NCBI GenBank assembly: GCA_902550225.1
Contig: CACCYL010000008.1
Span: 1 to 64,000, forward strand
DNA: 64,000 nt
Source of the DNA: an uncultured Alphaproteobacteria bacterium
GTDB taxonomy: Bacteria > Pseudomonadota > Alphaproteobacteria > Methylaequorales > Methylaequoraceae
Reading direction: 5' to 3'
The stretch's first letter is position 1; every line of letters begins with the position of its first letter. The notes under the pieces are model-generated. The model was not told where the DNA came from. It was given only the letters and a program-made list of their open reading frames with translations, and searched no databases. A program made the position numbers and the translations under genes. Positions 15,909 to 24,514 of the stretch are shown here, piece after piece.

Positions 15909-16922
15909 TTAATTCCAACCAGCTTCTTGCATTATTTTAAAGGCATCTGTTTGCCATTTCCCATAAGAAGAAACATTTGTAACATTATCTTGTTTAAAGC
16001 TACCTCCCATTTTGGTTATCAAAGACGGAGGATCTACAGATTCTATGATTGGATACTCAAAAGTATTGTTTACCATGTGTTCTTGAGCTTTGTGGGTAAG
16101 TAAGAATTCAATAAATTTTATTGCATTACCAGTATTAGGTGAATGTTTTAATACTCCAATTCCCGAAATATTCATATGTGTCCCTCTGTTTTGTTGATTT
16201 GGGAAAAATGGACGAACTTTTTTTGCTGCTTCTTTTTGCTCTTTACCTTTTTTTCCAGATAACATTAATGCATAATAATAGGTATTAGCTATAGCAAGTT
16301 TGGACTCACCTGAGGCAACTGATAAGATCTGAGCTCTATCGTTACCTTTGGGTTTTCTAGAAAAATTTTTAACAAATTTCTTTGTCCAATTACTAGTGAA
16401 TTCTAACCCATGATTTTCTATCATAGATGCGATTAGAGACTGATTATAAACATTATTTGACTGTCTAATTGCAATAGATTTATTAAACCTATTGTCTGAG
16501 AGATCCTCGTAACTTAAATTAACCAAATCTTTCAAGGATATTTTTTTTGGGTTGTAGAAAATAATTCTAGCTCTTTTTGTTATTCCAAACCAATAATCAG
16601 ACCTAAAATGAACTGGTATTTTTTTTTCCAAAACTTTTGAAATAACTTTTTTAAAAATACCATTTTTTTGAGAGGAATAAAGTCTTCCGGCGTCAGCCAA
16701 AAAAAACAAATCTCCTTTGCAAGATTTTCCTTCCTCTAATATTCTCTTTTCAAGTGGTTTTGCTTTTCCAGAAATTATGTTGACATTAATACCAGTTTTT
16801 TTAGTAAACTCCTTGTAAAGTTTGATATCTGAATCATAGTGTCTTGTGGTATATAAATTGATTTCATCTGCATTTATATGGAGTGAAAAAAAAAAAACTA
16901 TAAAATATACGAAGAAATTCAT
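15909..16922 (-). CDS. fbpA: Periplasmic Fe(III)-binding protein of ABC importer
   Basis: This 337-aa class II binding protein has a short signal peptide (about residues 1-18, cleavage likely after INA). The mature protein begins EINLYTTRHYDSDIKLY, the classical FutA/FbpA/IdiA start. The Tyr ligand cluster NTYYYALM near residue 216-223 supplies the phenolates that hold Fe(III). It is first in a three-gene operon with the permease and ATPase. A near-consensus Fur box lies 9-27 bases before the ATG, so it should be derepressed under iron limitation. Confidence 0.92.
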   Translation of the reverse strand: MNFFVYFIVFFFSLHINADEINLYTTRHYDSDIKLYKEFTKKTGINVNIISGKAKPLEKRILEEGKSCKGDLFFLADAGRLYSSQKNGIFKKVISKVLEKKIPVHFRSDYWFGITKRARIIFYNPKKISLKDLVNLSYEDLSDNRFNKSIAIRQSNNVYNQSLIASMIENHGLEFTSNWTKKFVKNFSRKPKGNDRAQILSVASGESKLAIANTYYYALMLSGKKGKEQKEAAKKVRPFFPNQQNRGTHMNISGIGVLKHSPNTGNAIKFIEFLLTHKAQEHMVNNTFEYPIIESVDPPSLITKMGGSFKQDNVTNVSSYGKWQTDAFKIMQEAGWN

Positions 16923-16930
16923 ATTAATTT

Positions 16931-16949
16931 GATAATGATTATTATTATC
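16931..16949 (-). promoter_or_regulatory. Fur box controlling the iron importer operon
   Basis: On the plus strand the site reads GATAATGATTATTATTATC, which matches the classical 19-bp Fur consensus GATAATGATAATCATTATC at 17 of 19 positions. It starts 9 bases before the fbpA ATG and directly abuts a candidate -10 element, so bound Fur would cover the transcription start. The related regulator Irr or Mur cannot be excluded in an alphaproteobacterium. Confidence 0.85.
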
Positions 16950-16978
16950 TAATTAATATTAAAAGTTTAATATGTCAA
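16950..16978 (-). promoter_or_regulatory. Sigma-70-type promoter of the iron importer operon
   Basis: On the minus strand TTGACA (16978-16973) and TAATTA (16955-16950) are separated by 17 bases. Transcription would start inside the Fur box that follows immediately, giving a leader of about 20 nt and tight iron repression. Confidence 0.55.
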
Positions 16979-16990
16979 TAATTTTAGTGC

Positions 16991-17009
16991 AGGGGGAATT
17001 TTTCCCCCT
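16991..17009 (-). other. GC-rich hairpin between hsp20 and the iron operon
   Basis: A perfect 8-bp stem, AGGGGGAA (16991-16998) with TTCCCCCT (17002-17009), has a 3-base loop. It lies 5 bases beyond the hsp20 stop. Neither side carries a T tract, so it is not a standard intrinsic terminator; it may protect the hsp20 3' end or act as a weak terminator. Confidence 0.5.
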
Positions 17010-17014
17010 ACAAA

Positions 17015-17446
17015 CTATTTGATGGTAATCAATTTTGGTTTTTTGTGCTCTGGTATGACTTTTTCTAATTTTATCTTCAACATACCGTCATTTAAGTCTG
17101 CACTTTTAACTCTTATTTCATCAGATAACGTAAATTTTCTTACAAAGTTTCTTTGAGAAATTCCTTGATGAATAATATTTTGAGCTTCATTAGATTTAGG
17201 ATCTTTAATTTTTGATCTGACTGTTAACACTCCATCAGAAAGTTCAACTTCAATTTGATCTTTATTAAAGCCTGCTAAAGCAATTTCGATGTGGTAGTTA
17301 TAATCGTTTGACTTTATTATGTTATATGGAGGATATCCTGAAGAAGTATTAACTTCCATATCGAAAAGTCTATCAAATAGATCATCAAAGCCCACCGTAA
17401 ATGGTGTAAACCTTTGTTTATCAATATTTGTAATTGTATTTTGCAT
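17015..17446 (-). CDS. ibpA: Small heat shock protein (Hsp20/IbpA)
   Basis: This 143-aa protein has an alpha-crystallin domain at about 35-125: ending strands with YHIEIALAGFNKDQIEVEL, DGVLTVRSK and a QRNFVRKFTLSDEI segment, then a short tail with KKPKLITIK providing the IXI motif that locks oligomers. It holds unfolded proteins for refolding by DnaK and ClpB. AAGGAG lies 7 bases before the ATG. The upstream region has a strong sigma-32-type promoter, a palindrome and a leader hairpin, all listed separately. It is monocistronic, between slt and the iron operon. Confidence 0.93.
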   Translation of the reverse strand: MQNTITNIDKQRFTPFTVGFDDLFDRLFDMEVNTSSGYPPYNIIKSNDYNYHIEIALAGFNKDQIEVELSDGVLTVRSKIKDPKSNEAQNIIHQGISQRNFVRKFTLSDEIRVKSADLNDGMLKIKLEKVIPEHKKPKLITIK

Positions 17447-17483
17447 ATTATCTCCTTTATTTAAGCAAGATTGTTATTAGTTT

Positions 17484-17504
17484 GTATCCCTAATAAGGCG
17501 ATAC
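17484..17504 (-). other. Hairpin at the 5' end of the hsp20 message
   Basis: On the minus strand GTATC-G-CCT pairs with AGG-GATAC around a TATT loop: 8 base pairs with one bulged G. It begins within a base or so of the predicted transcription start (about 17505). It may stabilise the message. It does not include the AAGGAG ribosome site, so it is not an obvious ROSE-type thermometer. Confidence 0.4.
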
Positions 17505-17511
17505 TAATTAA

Positions 17512-17540
17512 ATATAGTGTCATATTGACATAATGTCAAG
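17512..17540 (-). promoter_or_regulatory. Sigma-32 (RpoH) promoter of hsp20
   Basis: On the minus strand CTTGAC (17540-17535) and CTATAT (17517-17512, followed by TT) are separated by 17 bases. This fits the alphaproteobacterial RpoH pattern of CTTGAC with a -10 close to CYTATNT. Transcription would begin near 17505 and give a leader of about 58 nt. Confidence 0.72.
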
Positions 17541-17546
17541 ATGACA
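17518..17546. repeat. 29-bp imperfect palindrome over the hsp20 -35 region
   Basis: Arms of 14 bases around a central A at 17532 are fully complementary except for one pair (17524 and 17540). The inner part TTGACATAATGTCAA is a perfect 15-base palindrome. It spans the spacer and -35 of the sigma-32 promoter. It lies beyond the slt stop but has no T tract on either side, so an operator is more likely than a terminator. Confidence 0.75.
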
Positions 17547-17557
17547 TATAAAAAATT

Positions 17558-19498
17558 TTAATTATATAGACTTAAATTATATTTTTTTTGATAAATTCTT
17601 AAATTTGAAAGAACCTTTTGAACATAAAATCTTGTTTCTGTGATCGGAATAGATTCAATCCAGTTTACATAACTTATTTCTTTTTTTCTTGGGTCTCCAT
17701 ACCTTTTAATCCAAATTTTCACCCTATTTGGACCTGCATTATAAGCAGCAAGTGCTAATGGTAAGGCATTTTTAAATTTAATTAGCATTTCATTTATGTA
17801 AGTTGTACCCAGTAAAATATTATATTCAGGATTTGTTGTTAATCTATTTTTGTAGTACTTAATCTTTAAATCTCGTGCTACTTTTTTTGCAGTGAATGGC
17901 ATTAATTGCATTAAACCTCTTGCACCAGCCGAGCTGTAGGCATTTATTGAAAAGTTACTCTCTTGATGAATTATTGCATGAATTAGAGCTATAGTTGGTT
18001 TTGAATTTTCAAATTTATTAGGAATAAATTCTGTAATTTCTGGATATGAATATTTTACAGATGGAACTTTGAGCTGTTTTGACAATTTACCAACGATATT
18101 TTTATTTGAAAGTTTATAAGCTTTTTCAAGAACATAAGACTTTTCTTCATCAGTAGAACATAATTCAAAAACTTTTTTAAAAAATGGATAAGACTTTAAA
18201 TTACTTTGTTTTGATTGAATAATAATATTTATTACTTCAATAAGATCCTCATATTTCTCTGGTTTTCTCAACACCTTTTTTTCTTTTTTTAAATTATAAG
18301 TTTTGAGCTTTAATGCAGCATTTTGTCCATAAAATGAAAACTTATTTTCAGAAGATTCTTTGAGCCACTTAGATATTGTCTTTTTGTCAGAATTTTTTTC
18401 TATGTTTGTTAACGCTAACCAGTATGCTGCTTTAGATCTAAAATTATTATCTGAGTTATTGAAAACTTTTTCAAAGTGTCCGATGGCTTTATCGTATAAT
18501 TTTAAATGAGAAAAAGAAACCCATCCAGCTAGCCATTCTGCTTCTAGTCCAGACTGATAAGAAAGTGGAAGGTTGTGATTTTTTAATATTTGATATGCCT
18601 TTTTATACTGTTTCTTGTTTAATAATCTTCTTACTATTATTCTTGAATTAATCCACCAGTTTCTTACATTTTCAATTTTATTTGGTGGGTTAATTAATAA
18701 ATCTCCAGCCGTTTCAAGTTTTGCTTTTCTTCTCCATCTCATTCTTTCATAAATAAGTCCAGGATCGTTTTTTAATTTTTCTGGAACATCTTTAATTAAT
18801 GAAGATACATTTCCTACTCGTCTACTTAGGCCTAATCGAGCTTCGCCAAGCTTTCTGTAATCTCCTCGGATTCGATTCAAGGTTCTTCTTGCTGAAACAT
18901 TCTTACCTTCATACATCAGTCTATTAAATCTTTGCCAATTATCATTATTATTCCAAAAATTTTTATATTTTTTTATAAAATATTTTTGCTGAGAATAGGT
19001 TAAATTAGAATTTATCCATATATCCTTAATTCTTTTTCTTTTTTCTGTTATCTTTCCGACTTTTATCAAATTCTCGAGGTAATCAATTTTTCCTTTCGAT
19101 GTTTGGGGTGGATTGTTTTGATACCATTCTATAATTTTTTCGGGTTCAGTTTTACTTTCAATTGATGATTCAATTTTTCTAATTAAAATTTCATTTTTTG
19201 GCCAATGTTTGTGATTTTTATAAAAATTAGTTAAGTATTGAAATTTATGATTACTTCCAGGACGAGTTATATCAAGCCATCTGATATACGAAGATAAATT
19301 TTCATTTTTATAATCATCTGCCAAAACTATTGCCATTGCCCAGTTTTGTTTTTTTATTTGATCAAAAACGTCTTGGTAAGCATAAACTTTTATTTCAGGT
19401 CTGGCTTTTACACTTGGTGGATCAAGAGCATAAGAATTCCAATGGAAAATTAAACTTAAAAAAAAAAAGAGATTAATTCTTAATTTATTTATAATCAT
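17558..19498 (-). CDS. slt: Soluble lytic murein transglycosylase
   Basis: This 646-aa periplasmic protein has an N-terminal signal peptide (about 1-24), a long alpha-helical TPR-like superhelix (about 40-470) and a C-terminal SLT domain (about 490-630). The catalytic Glu is E513 in HQESNF, with the supporting motifs SAGARGLMQLMP and LALAAYNAGPNRV. It cleaves the MurNAc-GlcNAc bond to leave 1,6-anhydro ends during wall turnover. It is divergent from dapA, an order common in alphaproteobacteria. At 646 aa it is close to E. coli Slt70 in length. Confidence 0.93.
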   Translation of the reverse strand: MIINKLRINLFFFLSLIFHWNSYALDPPSVKARPEIKVYAYQDVFDQIKKQNWAMAIVLADDYKNENLSSYIRWLDITRPGSNHKFQYLTNFYKNHKHWPKNEILIRKIESSIESKTEPEKIIEWYQNNPPQTSKGKIDYLENLIKVGKITEKRKRIKDIWINSNLTYSQQKYFIKKYKNFWNNNDNWQRFNRLMYEGKNVSARRTLNRIRGDYRKLGEARLGLSRRVGNVSSLIKDVPEKLKNDPGLIYERMRWRRKAKLETAGDLLINPPNKIENVRNWWINSRIIVRRLLNKKQYKKAYQILKNHNLPLSYQSGLEAEWLAGWVSFSHLKLYDKAIGHFEKVFNNSDNNFRSKAAYWLALTNIEKNSDKKTISKWLKESSENKFSFYGQNAALKLKTYNLKKEKKVLRKPEKYEDLIEVINIIIQSKQSNLKSYPFFKKVFELCSTDEEKSYVLEKAYKLSNKNIVGKLSKQLKVPSVKYSYPEITEFIPNKFENSKPTIALIHAIIHQESNFSINAYSSAGARGLMQLMPFTAKKVARDLKIKYYKNRLTTNPEYNILLGTTYINEMLIKFKNALPLALAAYNAGPNRVKIWIKRYGDPRKKEISYVNWIESIPITETRFYVQKVLSNLRIYQKKYNLSLYN

Positions 19499-19544
19499 AA
19501 AAACATATTATTATTTCCTAGAAAATAATTAACAATAAGAATAT

Positions 19545-19550
19545 TATAAT
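19545..19550 (+). promoter_or_regulatory. Possible -10 element for dapA
   Basis: TATAAT lies 27 bases before the dapA ATG. No good -35 hexamer is placed 16-18 bases upstream in this AT-rich gap, so only the -10 can be proposed. It falls in the 78-base gap shared with the divergent slt gene. Confidence 0.3.
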
Positions 19551-19576
19551 ATTTTTATTGTCTAACAGAGATCAAA

Positions 19577-20464
19577 ATGATATTCAAAGGTTCAATTCCA
19601 GCAGTTATAACTCCTTTCACTAAAAATTTAGAAGTTGATTTCGATTCTCTTGCCAAACATATTGAATTTTTAATTTCTGAAGGTTCACACGGCTTAGTTT
19701 CTTGTGGAACAACTGGTGAATCCCCAACCCTAAGTCATGAAGAGCATAAAGAAGTAACAAATTTTATAATCAAAAGATCTAAAAATAGAGTCCCGATTAT
19801 GGCTGGTTGTGGCTCAAATTCGACCGCAGAAACAATTGATTTAGTTGAACATGCCAAAAAGTCCAAAGCAAATGCAACATTGTTGGTAACTCCTTACTAT
19901 AATAAACCAAGTGATGATGGACTATACAAACATTTTAGTGCAGTTGCAAAAAAATGTAACGACTTTCCTATATATTTGTATGATATTCCAGGTAGATCTG
20001 TAAAAAAAATTTCATCAGATCTTCTTATTAAATTATCTAAGATACCAAATATAATTGGAGTTAAGGATGCAACCTCAGATTTAGCTGCACCAATGAATGT
20101 AATTCAAAATTGTGGAAAAAAATTCATTCAATTATCAGGAGAAGATGCAACTTTTCTAGCTTTTTTAATAAATGGGGGTGTTGGTTGCATATCTGTAACT
20201 GCAAACGTAGCTCCAAGTTTGTGTGCTCAGATTTATAATTCATGGATAAATAGACAAATTGAAGAATCAATGAGGTTGAATCAACTTTTGTTCATTTTAA
20301 ATAAAGCATTGTTTTTAGAGACAAGTCCATGCCCAGTTAAATATGCTCTCAGCAAACTTAAAAGATGCAAAAATATATTAAGGCTTCCTCTTACGACTGT
20401 AACAAAATCGACAATGTTTGAGATCGATAAAGCTTTGCGTAAACTTAATCTTCTTAAAAAGTAG
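19577..20464 (+). CDS. dapA: 4-hydroxy-tetrahydrodipicolinate synthase
   Basis: This 295-aa TIM-barrel class I aldolase condenses pyruvate with aspartate semialdehyde, the first step of the lysine and diaminopimelate branch. The signature GLVSCGTTGESPTLSHEEH is near residues 39-57. The catalytic Tyr lies in YLYDIPGRS (near 133) and the Schiff-base Lys in IIGVKDATSD (near 161). The length is normal. smpB starts on the base after its TAG stop, so the two genes are tightly coupled. Confidence 0.95.
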   Translation: MIFKGSIPAVITPFTKNLEVDFDSLAKHIEFLISEGSHGLVSCGTTGESPTLSHEEHKEVTNFIIKRSKNRVPIMAGCGSNSTAETIDLVEHAKKSKANATLLVTPYYNKPSDDGLYKHFSAVAKKCNDFPIYLYDIPGRSVKKISSDLLIKLSKIPNIIGVKDATSDLAAPMNVIQNCGKKFIQLSGEDATFLAFLINGGVGCISVTANVAPSLCAQIYNSWINRQIEESMRLNQLLFILNKALFLETSPCPVKYALSKLKRCKNILRLPLTTVTKSTMFEIDKALRKLNLLKK

Positions 20465-20923
20465 GTGAAAAAATCAAAATCGATAATAGCTCTTAACAGA
20501 AAAGCTAAGTTTAATTATCAAATAATAGATCAGATTGAAGTGGGAATCGTTCTAACTGGAGCAGAAGTTAAATCAATAAGAAAAGGTCGAGTTTCACTAG
20601 ATAATTCTTATGCAGTCGATAAAAAGGGTGAATTTTGGATTAATAATCTTTATGTAGATCTTAAGAACTATGAAAATAGTCCTGAAACAGCGAACAATAT
20701 AAGATCTAGAAAGCTCTTGTTGAATAAAACCGAAATTTACAAAATAAATATGAAGGTTAAACAAAATGGCTTAACTATGATTCCTCTAGATCTTCATTTT
20801 AATAACAAGGGTTTTATTAAAATTCTTTTAGGAATTTCTAAAGGAAGAAAAAAAGGCGATTTAAGGGAATATAAAAAACAGCAAGATTGGAAAAGAGAAA
20901 AAGCCAGATTGGAGAAAAAATGA
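20465..20923 (+). CDS. smpB: SsrA-binding protein SmpB
   Basis: This 152-aa OB-fold protein escorts tmRNA to stalled ribosomes. Conserved segments are AKFNYQIIDQIEVGIVLTGA-EVKSIRKGRVSL near the N terminus, NKTEIYKINMKVKQNGLTMI and the basic C-terminal tail after KGRKKGDLREYKKQQDWKRE. The GTG start follows the dapA stop without a gap. Its last codon and stop overlap the folK start (ATGA). tmRNA itself is not in the window. Confidence 0.95.
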   Translation: MKKSKSIIALNRKAKFNYQIIDQIEVGIVLTGAEVKSIRKGRVSLDNSYAVDKKGEFWINNLYVDLKNYENSPETANNIRSRKLLLNKTEIYKINMKVKQNGLTMIPLDLHFNNKGFIKILLGISKGRKKGDLREYKKQQDWKREKARLEKK

Positions 20924-21405
20924 TATTGATAGCATTAGGGTCAAATTTAAAATCCGAAACTTATGGTGATCCGATTAAAAACTGTCATAAAGCTTTGGAA
21001 TTTTTGGAAAAAAGGTTTGAACTTGAAAAAGTTTCAAATTTTTACGAGACTGAACCAATTCCTAAATCAAATCAGGCAATGTATGTTAATGGGGTGGTCA
21101 GTGTGAAAACAAATTTCTTGCCAAACAAAATTTTATCGGAATTAATGAACATTGAGAAAATTTTTAAAAGGGTGAGACATTTTAAAAATGAATCAAGAGT
21201 TATTGATCTTGACCTGTTGTGTTTCAATGATCTAATTTCTAAAGATAAACACTTGCAATTACCCCATCCGAGAATGCATTTGAGAAGATTTGTTATGCAA
21301 CCATTATGTGATATTGACAAAGAATGGGTGCATCCTTTATTAAAAGAAAAAGCAAAAAACATTTTAAAAAAACTTGCAAATCAAAAAATTTACAATATAA
21401 ATTAA
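20920..21405 (+). CDS. folK: 6-hydroxymethyl-7,8-dihydropterin pyrophosphokinase
   Basis: This 161-aa protein transfers pyrophosphate from ATP to hydroxymethyl-dihydropterin in folate synthesis. Motifs: [12 protein letters not shown] at the start, [19 protein letters not shown] and [11 protein letters not shown] with the two Mg-binding Asp residues, then [19 protein letters not shown]. The ATG at 20920 overlaps the smpB stop as ATGA and places the conserved N terminus correctly; an in-frame ATG at 20887 would add an unrelated extension. Confidence 0.92.
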   Translation: MILIALGSNLKSETYGDPIKNCHKALEFLEKRFELEKVSNFYETEPIPKSNQAMYVNGVVSVKTNFLPNKILSELMNIEKIFKRVRHFKNESRVIDLDLLCFNDLISKDKHLQLPHPRMHLRRFVMQPLCDIDKEWVHPLLKEKAKNILKKLANQKIYNIN

Positions 21406-21410
21406 CAAGA

Positions 21411-21866
21411 ATGGCCAGAGTAACAACAGAAGACTGCACCACATCTATACCTAACAGATTTCAGCTAGTTATATATGCTTGTAATAGAGCAAGAGACCTA
21501 TCATCTGGATCTCAAGCTGAAGTGTCTATCGATAATGATAAAAATACCGTCATTGCTTTGCGAGAGATAGCTGAAAAGAAAATTGATTTGGTTAAAACCT
21601 GGGATTCCATTGTAGTTTCATCCCAAAGATATCAACCAGTAGAAGATACTGATATAGATGACAATGAAACAGTTCCAATGAATGAAAATGCATCTCAAGT
21701 TTCCTTTGATAATTTTGAAAAAGAAAATGCATCTGAAAAGAAACGTAAAAAAATATATATGACTCAAAATGAAATTCAGAAACTTATCAGTCAGAAGAAA
21801 AATAACGACCAAGAAGATGATCAAACTGATAATCCAGAAGTTGGCTTAGAAAAGCAAGAAGACTAA
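21411..21866 (+). CDS. rpoZ: RNA polymerase omega subunit with long acidic tail
   Basis: This 151-aa protein begins [20 protein letters not shown] and has the core [10 protein letters not shown]...[18 protein letters not shown], diagnostic of omega, which aids assembly of the beta-prime subunit and ppGpp response. The conserved fold ends near residue 75; the remaining 75 residues are acidic and Lys-rich low-complexity sequence, longer than in E. coli (91 aa in total). The ATG at 21411 is chosen because it puts MARVT first. The rsh gene follows, as in other alphaproteobacteria. Confidence 0.93.
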   Translation: MARVTTEDCTTSIPNRFQLVIYACNRARDLSSGSQAEVSIDNDKNTVIALREIAEKKIDLVKTWDSIVVSSQRYQPVEDTDIDDNETVPMNENASQVSFDNFEKENASEKKRKKIYMTQNEIQKLISQKKNNDQEDDQTDNPEVGLEKQED

Positions 21867-21916
21867 AAAAATAATTTAATATTTAAAAATTTTAATTTTT
21901 GTCATAAAATTTTGTT

Positions 21917-24055
21917 GTGTTACGACAAGTTGAATTATTAGAAAAAGTAAAATCATATGATCCAAATGTTGAGGAAAAACTTCTTAATAAAGCATATGTT
22001 TTTTCGATGAGAGCTCATGGAAGTCAAACTAGAGCGTCTGGAGATCCTTTTTTCTCACATCCACTGGAAGTAGCCGGTATACTTGCAGATCATAAATTCG
22101 ATTCTAGAACAATTATTACTGCTCTTCTTCATGATGTTGTTGAAGATACAACATATAGCCTTGAGGATATTAAAAAAAGTTTTGGTTCCGAAATTTCCTC
22201 TTTAGTAGATGGTGTAACGAAGTTATCCAAATTTGAGGGTAGATCTGACAAGTTTAATCAAGCAGAAAACTTCAGGAAATTATTACTTGCTACATCAAGA
22301 GATATAAGGGTTTTATTTGTTAAGCTTGCAGATAGACTTCATAATATGAGAACACTAAAATTTATAAAAGATGAGAAGAAAAAAAAAAGAATATCTTATG
22401 AAACACTTGAAATCTATTCACCTCTTGCCGAAAGACTTGGGATGGAAGAAATCAGAAAAGAACTTGATGATTTAAGTTTTAATGTAACTGAGCCAGAGCT
22501 CAGAGATTCAATAATTCAAAGACTGTTGATGTTGAGACAACAGGACGAAGATATTCTAGATAAAATTATTAAGAATATTGAAGAGTTTCTTCTTGAGAGA
22601 AAAATAAAATTCAAAGTTTTTGGAAGAGAAAAAACTCCATATTCCATTTGGAAAAAAATGAAAGTTAAATCTGTAAACTTTTCTCAACTTTCAGATATAA
22701 TGGCTTTTACAATTTTAGTAAAGGATACCAAAACTTGTTACGAAGTTTTGGGTCTTCTTCATCAAGGTTATTCGTATGTTCCAGGAAGGTTCAAAGATTA
22801 TATTTCAACTCCAAAACCTAATGGTTACCAATCAATACATACCACACTTATTGGCCCTCTAAATCAGAGAATAGAAATTCAAATAAGAACTTTCGAGATG
22901 AACGAAAAAGCAGAGTTTGGTGTTGCTGCACATTGGATATACAAAGATAAGATTAATCCAAAAGACGGGAAACAATATAGGTGGATGAGACAAATCTTAG
23001 ATATTCTTGATCAATCAAATGAGCCAGAAGAGTTTCTTGAACACACCAAAATGCAAATGCATGCAGATCAGGTTTTTGTTTTTACACCTAAAGGGGATAT
23101 TGTAGCTTTGCCAAAAGGGGCAATGCCTCTGGATTTCGCATTTTCTGTTCATTCCGATGTTGGTTATTTTTGTTCAGGAGTAAAGGTTAATAATTCTATT
23201 AAACCGCTTTCAACTAAGCTTAAAAATGGAGATCAGGTAGAAATCCTTCGCGGTAAAGATAACTCAGTTCTTCCAGACTGGCTGGAATTTTCTATCACAG
23301 GAAAAGCAAGAGTTTGTATCAAAAGATACCTCCACACTAAAGAAGATGAAGATTTTAAAAAACTTGGGAAGGAAATCTTAATTAATCATTTCAAGAATCA
23401 AGGTATGAGATACTCAGAAACAAATGTTAAAAGCATTTTAGATAAGTTTAAGCTTAAAGACCTAGAAAATCTTTATAAATTTATAGGATGTGGTAAGATT
23501 TTCCCTAATAAAATAGTATCATCAATGTTTCCTGAAAAAAAACTTCTTAAAAAAAATGATAAGATTGTAATCCTGAATAAGCTAAAAGAGAAAAATAGAT
23601 CAGACGATTTTCCTCTTATCGTCCAAGGCCTTACTCCAGGGATGAGTATTCACTTTGCTAAATGTTGTAATCCAATTCCAGGAGATGAAGCTATTTCTTT
23701 TGTAATGAAAAATAAGGGATTAATTATTCACTTAAAATTATGTAAGGAATTAAAAAAAGCAAAGTCCGAAAACAATAAATTCATTAAAGTATCGTGGGAA
23801 AACTTAAAATACAAAAAAAACAATTTTGTAGCTAAAATAAATGTTTTAATTCGAAATAAGATAGGTGCATTAGGTGTCTTATCCTCCATTATTGGAAAAT
23901 CTTTAAGTAATATTCGAAACTTAGAAATAACTGAAAGAAATACTGACTTTTTCAAAATTAATATTGACATTGATGTAAAAAATAAATCTCATCTCAGTAA
24001 AGTAATTGCCTCTTTGAGAACTTCTGATTTTATAGAGAGTGTTTCAAGGGTTTAG
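21917..24055 (+). CDS. rsh: Bifunctional (p)ppGpp synthetase/hydrolase, RelA/SpoT family
   Basis: This 712-aa enzyme makes and degrades (p)ppGpp. In order: HD hydrolase domain (about 25-180) with FSHPLEVAGIL and HDVVEDT (H72, D73); synthetase domain (about 235-350) with GRFKDYISTPKPNGYQSIHT; TGS domain (about 385-450); and a C-terminal ACT domain (about 635-710). Both catalytic sets look intact, so it is probably the single long RSH of the genome. The GTG start at 21917 gives MLRQVELLEKVKSYDP, which matches the usual N terminus. A small DUF2062 gene follows after 9 bases. Confidence 0.94.
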   Translation: MLRQVELLEKVKSYDPNVEEKLLNKAYVFSMRAHGSQTRASGDPFFSHPLEVAGILADHKFDSRTIITALLHDVVEDTTYSLEDIKKSFGSEISSLVDGVTKLSKFEGRSDKFNQAENFRKLLLATSRDIRVLFVKLADRLHNMRTLKFIKDEKKKKRISYETLEIYSPLAERLGMEEIRKELDDLSFNVTEPELRDSIIQRLLMLRQQDEDILDKIIKNIEEFLLERKIKFKVFGREKTPYSIWKKMKVKSVNFSQLSDIMAFTILVKDTKTCYEVLGLLHQGYSYVPGRFKDYISTPKPNGYQSIHTTLIGPLNQRIEIQIRTFEMNEKAEFGVAAHWIYKDKINPKDGKQYRWMRQILDILDQSNEPEEFLEHTKMQMHADQVFVFTPKGDIVALPKGAMPLDFAFSVHSDVGYFCSGVKVNNSIKPLSTKLKNGDQVEILRGKDNSVLPDWLEFSITGKARVCIKRYLHTKEDEDFKKLGKEILINHFKNQGMRYSETNVKSILDKFKLKDLENLYKFIGCGKIFPNKIVSSMFPEKKLLKKNDKIVILNKLKEKNRSDDFPLIVQGLTPGMSIHFAKCCNPIPGDEAISFVMKNKGLIIHLKLCKELKKAKSENNKFIKVSWENLKYKKNNFVAKINVLIRNKIGALGVLSSIIGKSLSNIRNLEITERNTDFFKINIDIDVKNKSHLSKVIASLRTSDFIESVSRV

Positions 24056-24064
24056 GAAGATTTA

Positions 24065-24514
24065 ATGCAATTTTCTAAATTTTTCAGAAGCTTGAAAATG
24101 AAGATTTATAGAATCAGAGATTTCCCTGAATCTGTTGCGATTGGTATAGCATGGGGTGTCGCAATATCGTTTACACCCTTGTTGGGGTTTCATTTGATAA
24201 TCTGCTACCTGGGTACACTTGCAATGCGGGGAAATTTGATAGCTGCTACTGTTGGTTCGGTAATTGGAAATCCATGGACTTTTCCTTTCTTTTTCTATGC
24301 TGCCTATAAATTGGGTGTAAACTTTATTTACTCTCCACTTGAATATTATGAATTTAAAATAGGTTTCTTAATAGAAAATTTTAGTAAATTATTTTTCCCT
24401 ACTTTGTTTGGTAGTTTACCTATTGCAATTACATCCTGGTTTATTACTTATAGAGTTAGTAAATTTTATTTGGAAAAAAAATTTTATGAAAAAAAAAATA
24501 AGATTGGGAGTTAA
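24065..24514 (+). CDS. DUF2062 membrane protein
   Basis: This 149-aa protein has about three hydrophobic helices. The DUF2062 hallmarks are present: SVAIGIAWGVAISFTPLLGF (about 23-42), then a Gly/Asn-rich turn and GNPWTFPFFFYAAYKLG near 77-93. Function is unknown; the family is found beside rsh and pdxJ in alphaproteobacteria, as here. It overlaps the start of pdxJ by 29 bases. Confidence 0.88.
   Translation: MQFSKFFRSLKMKIYRIRDFPESVAIGIAWGVAISFTPLLGFHLIICYLGTLAMRGNLIAATVGSVIGNPWTFPFFFYAAYKLGVNFIYSPLEYYEFKIGFLIENFSKLFFPTLFGSLPIAITSWFITYRVSKFYLEKKFYEKKNKIGS

Noticed and set aside
16991-17009. Intrinsic terminator between hsp20 and the iron operon
   Set aside because: The stem is strong, but neither strand has a T tract after it, so it is listed only as a hairpin.
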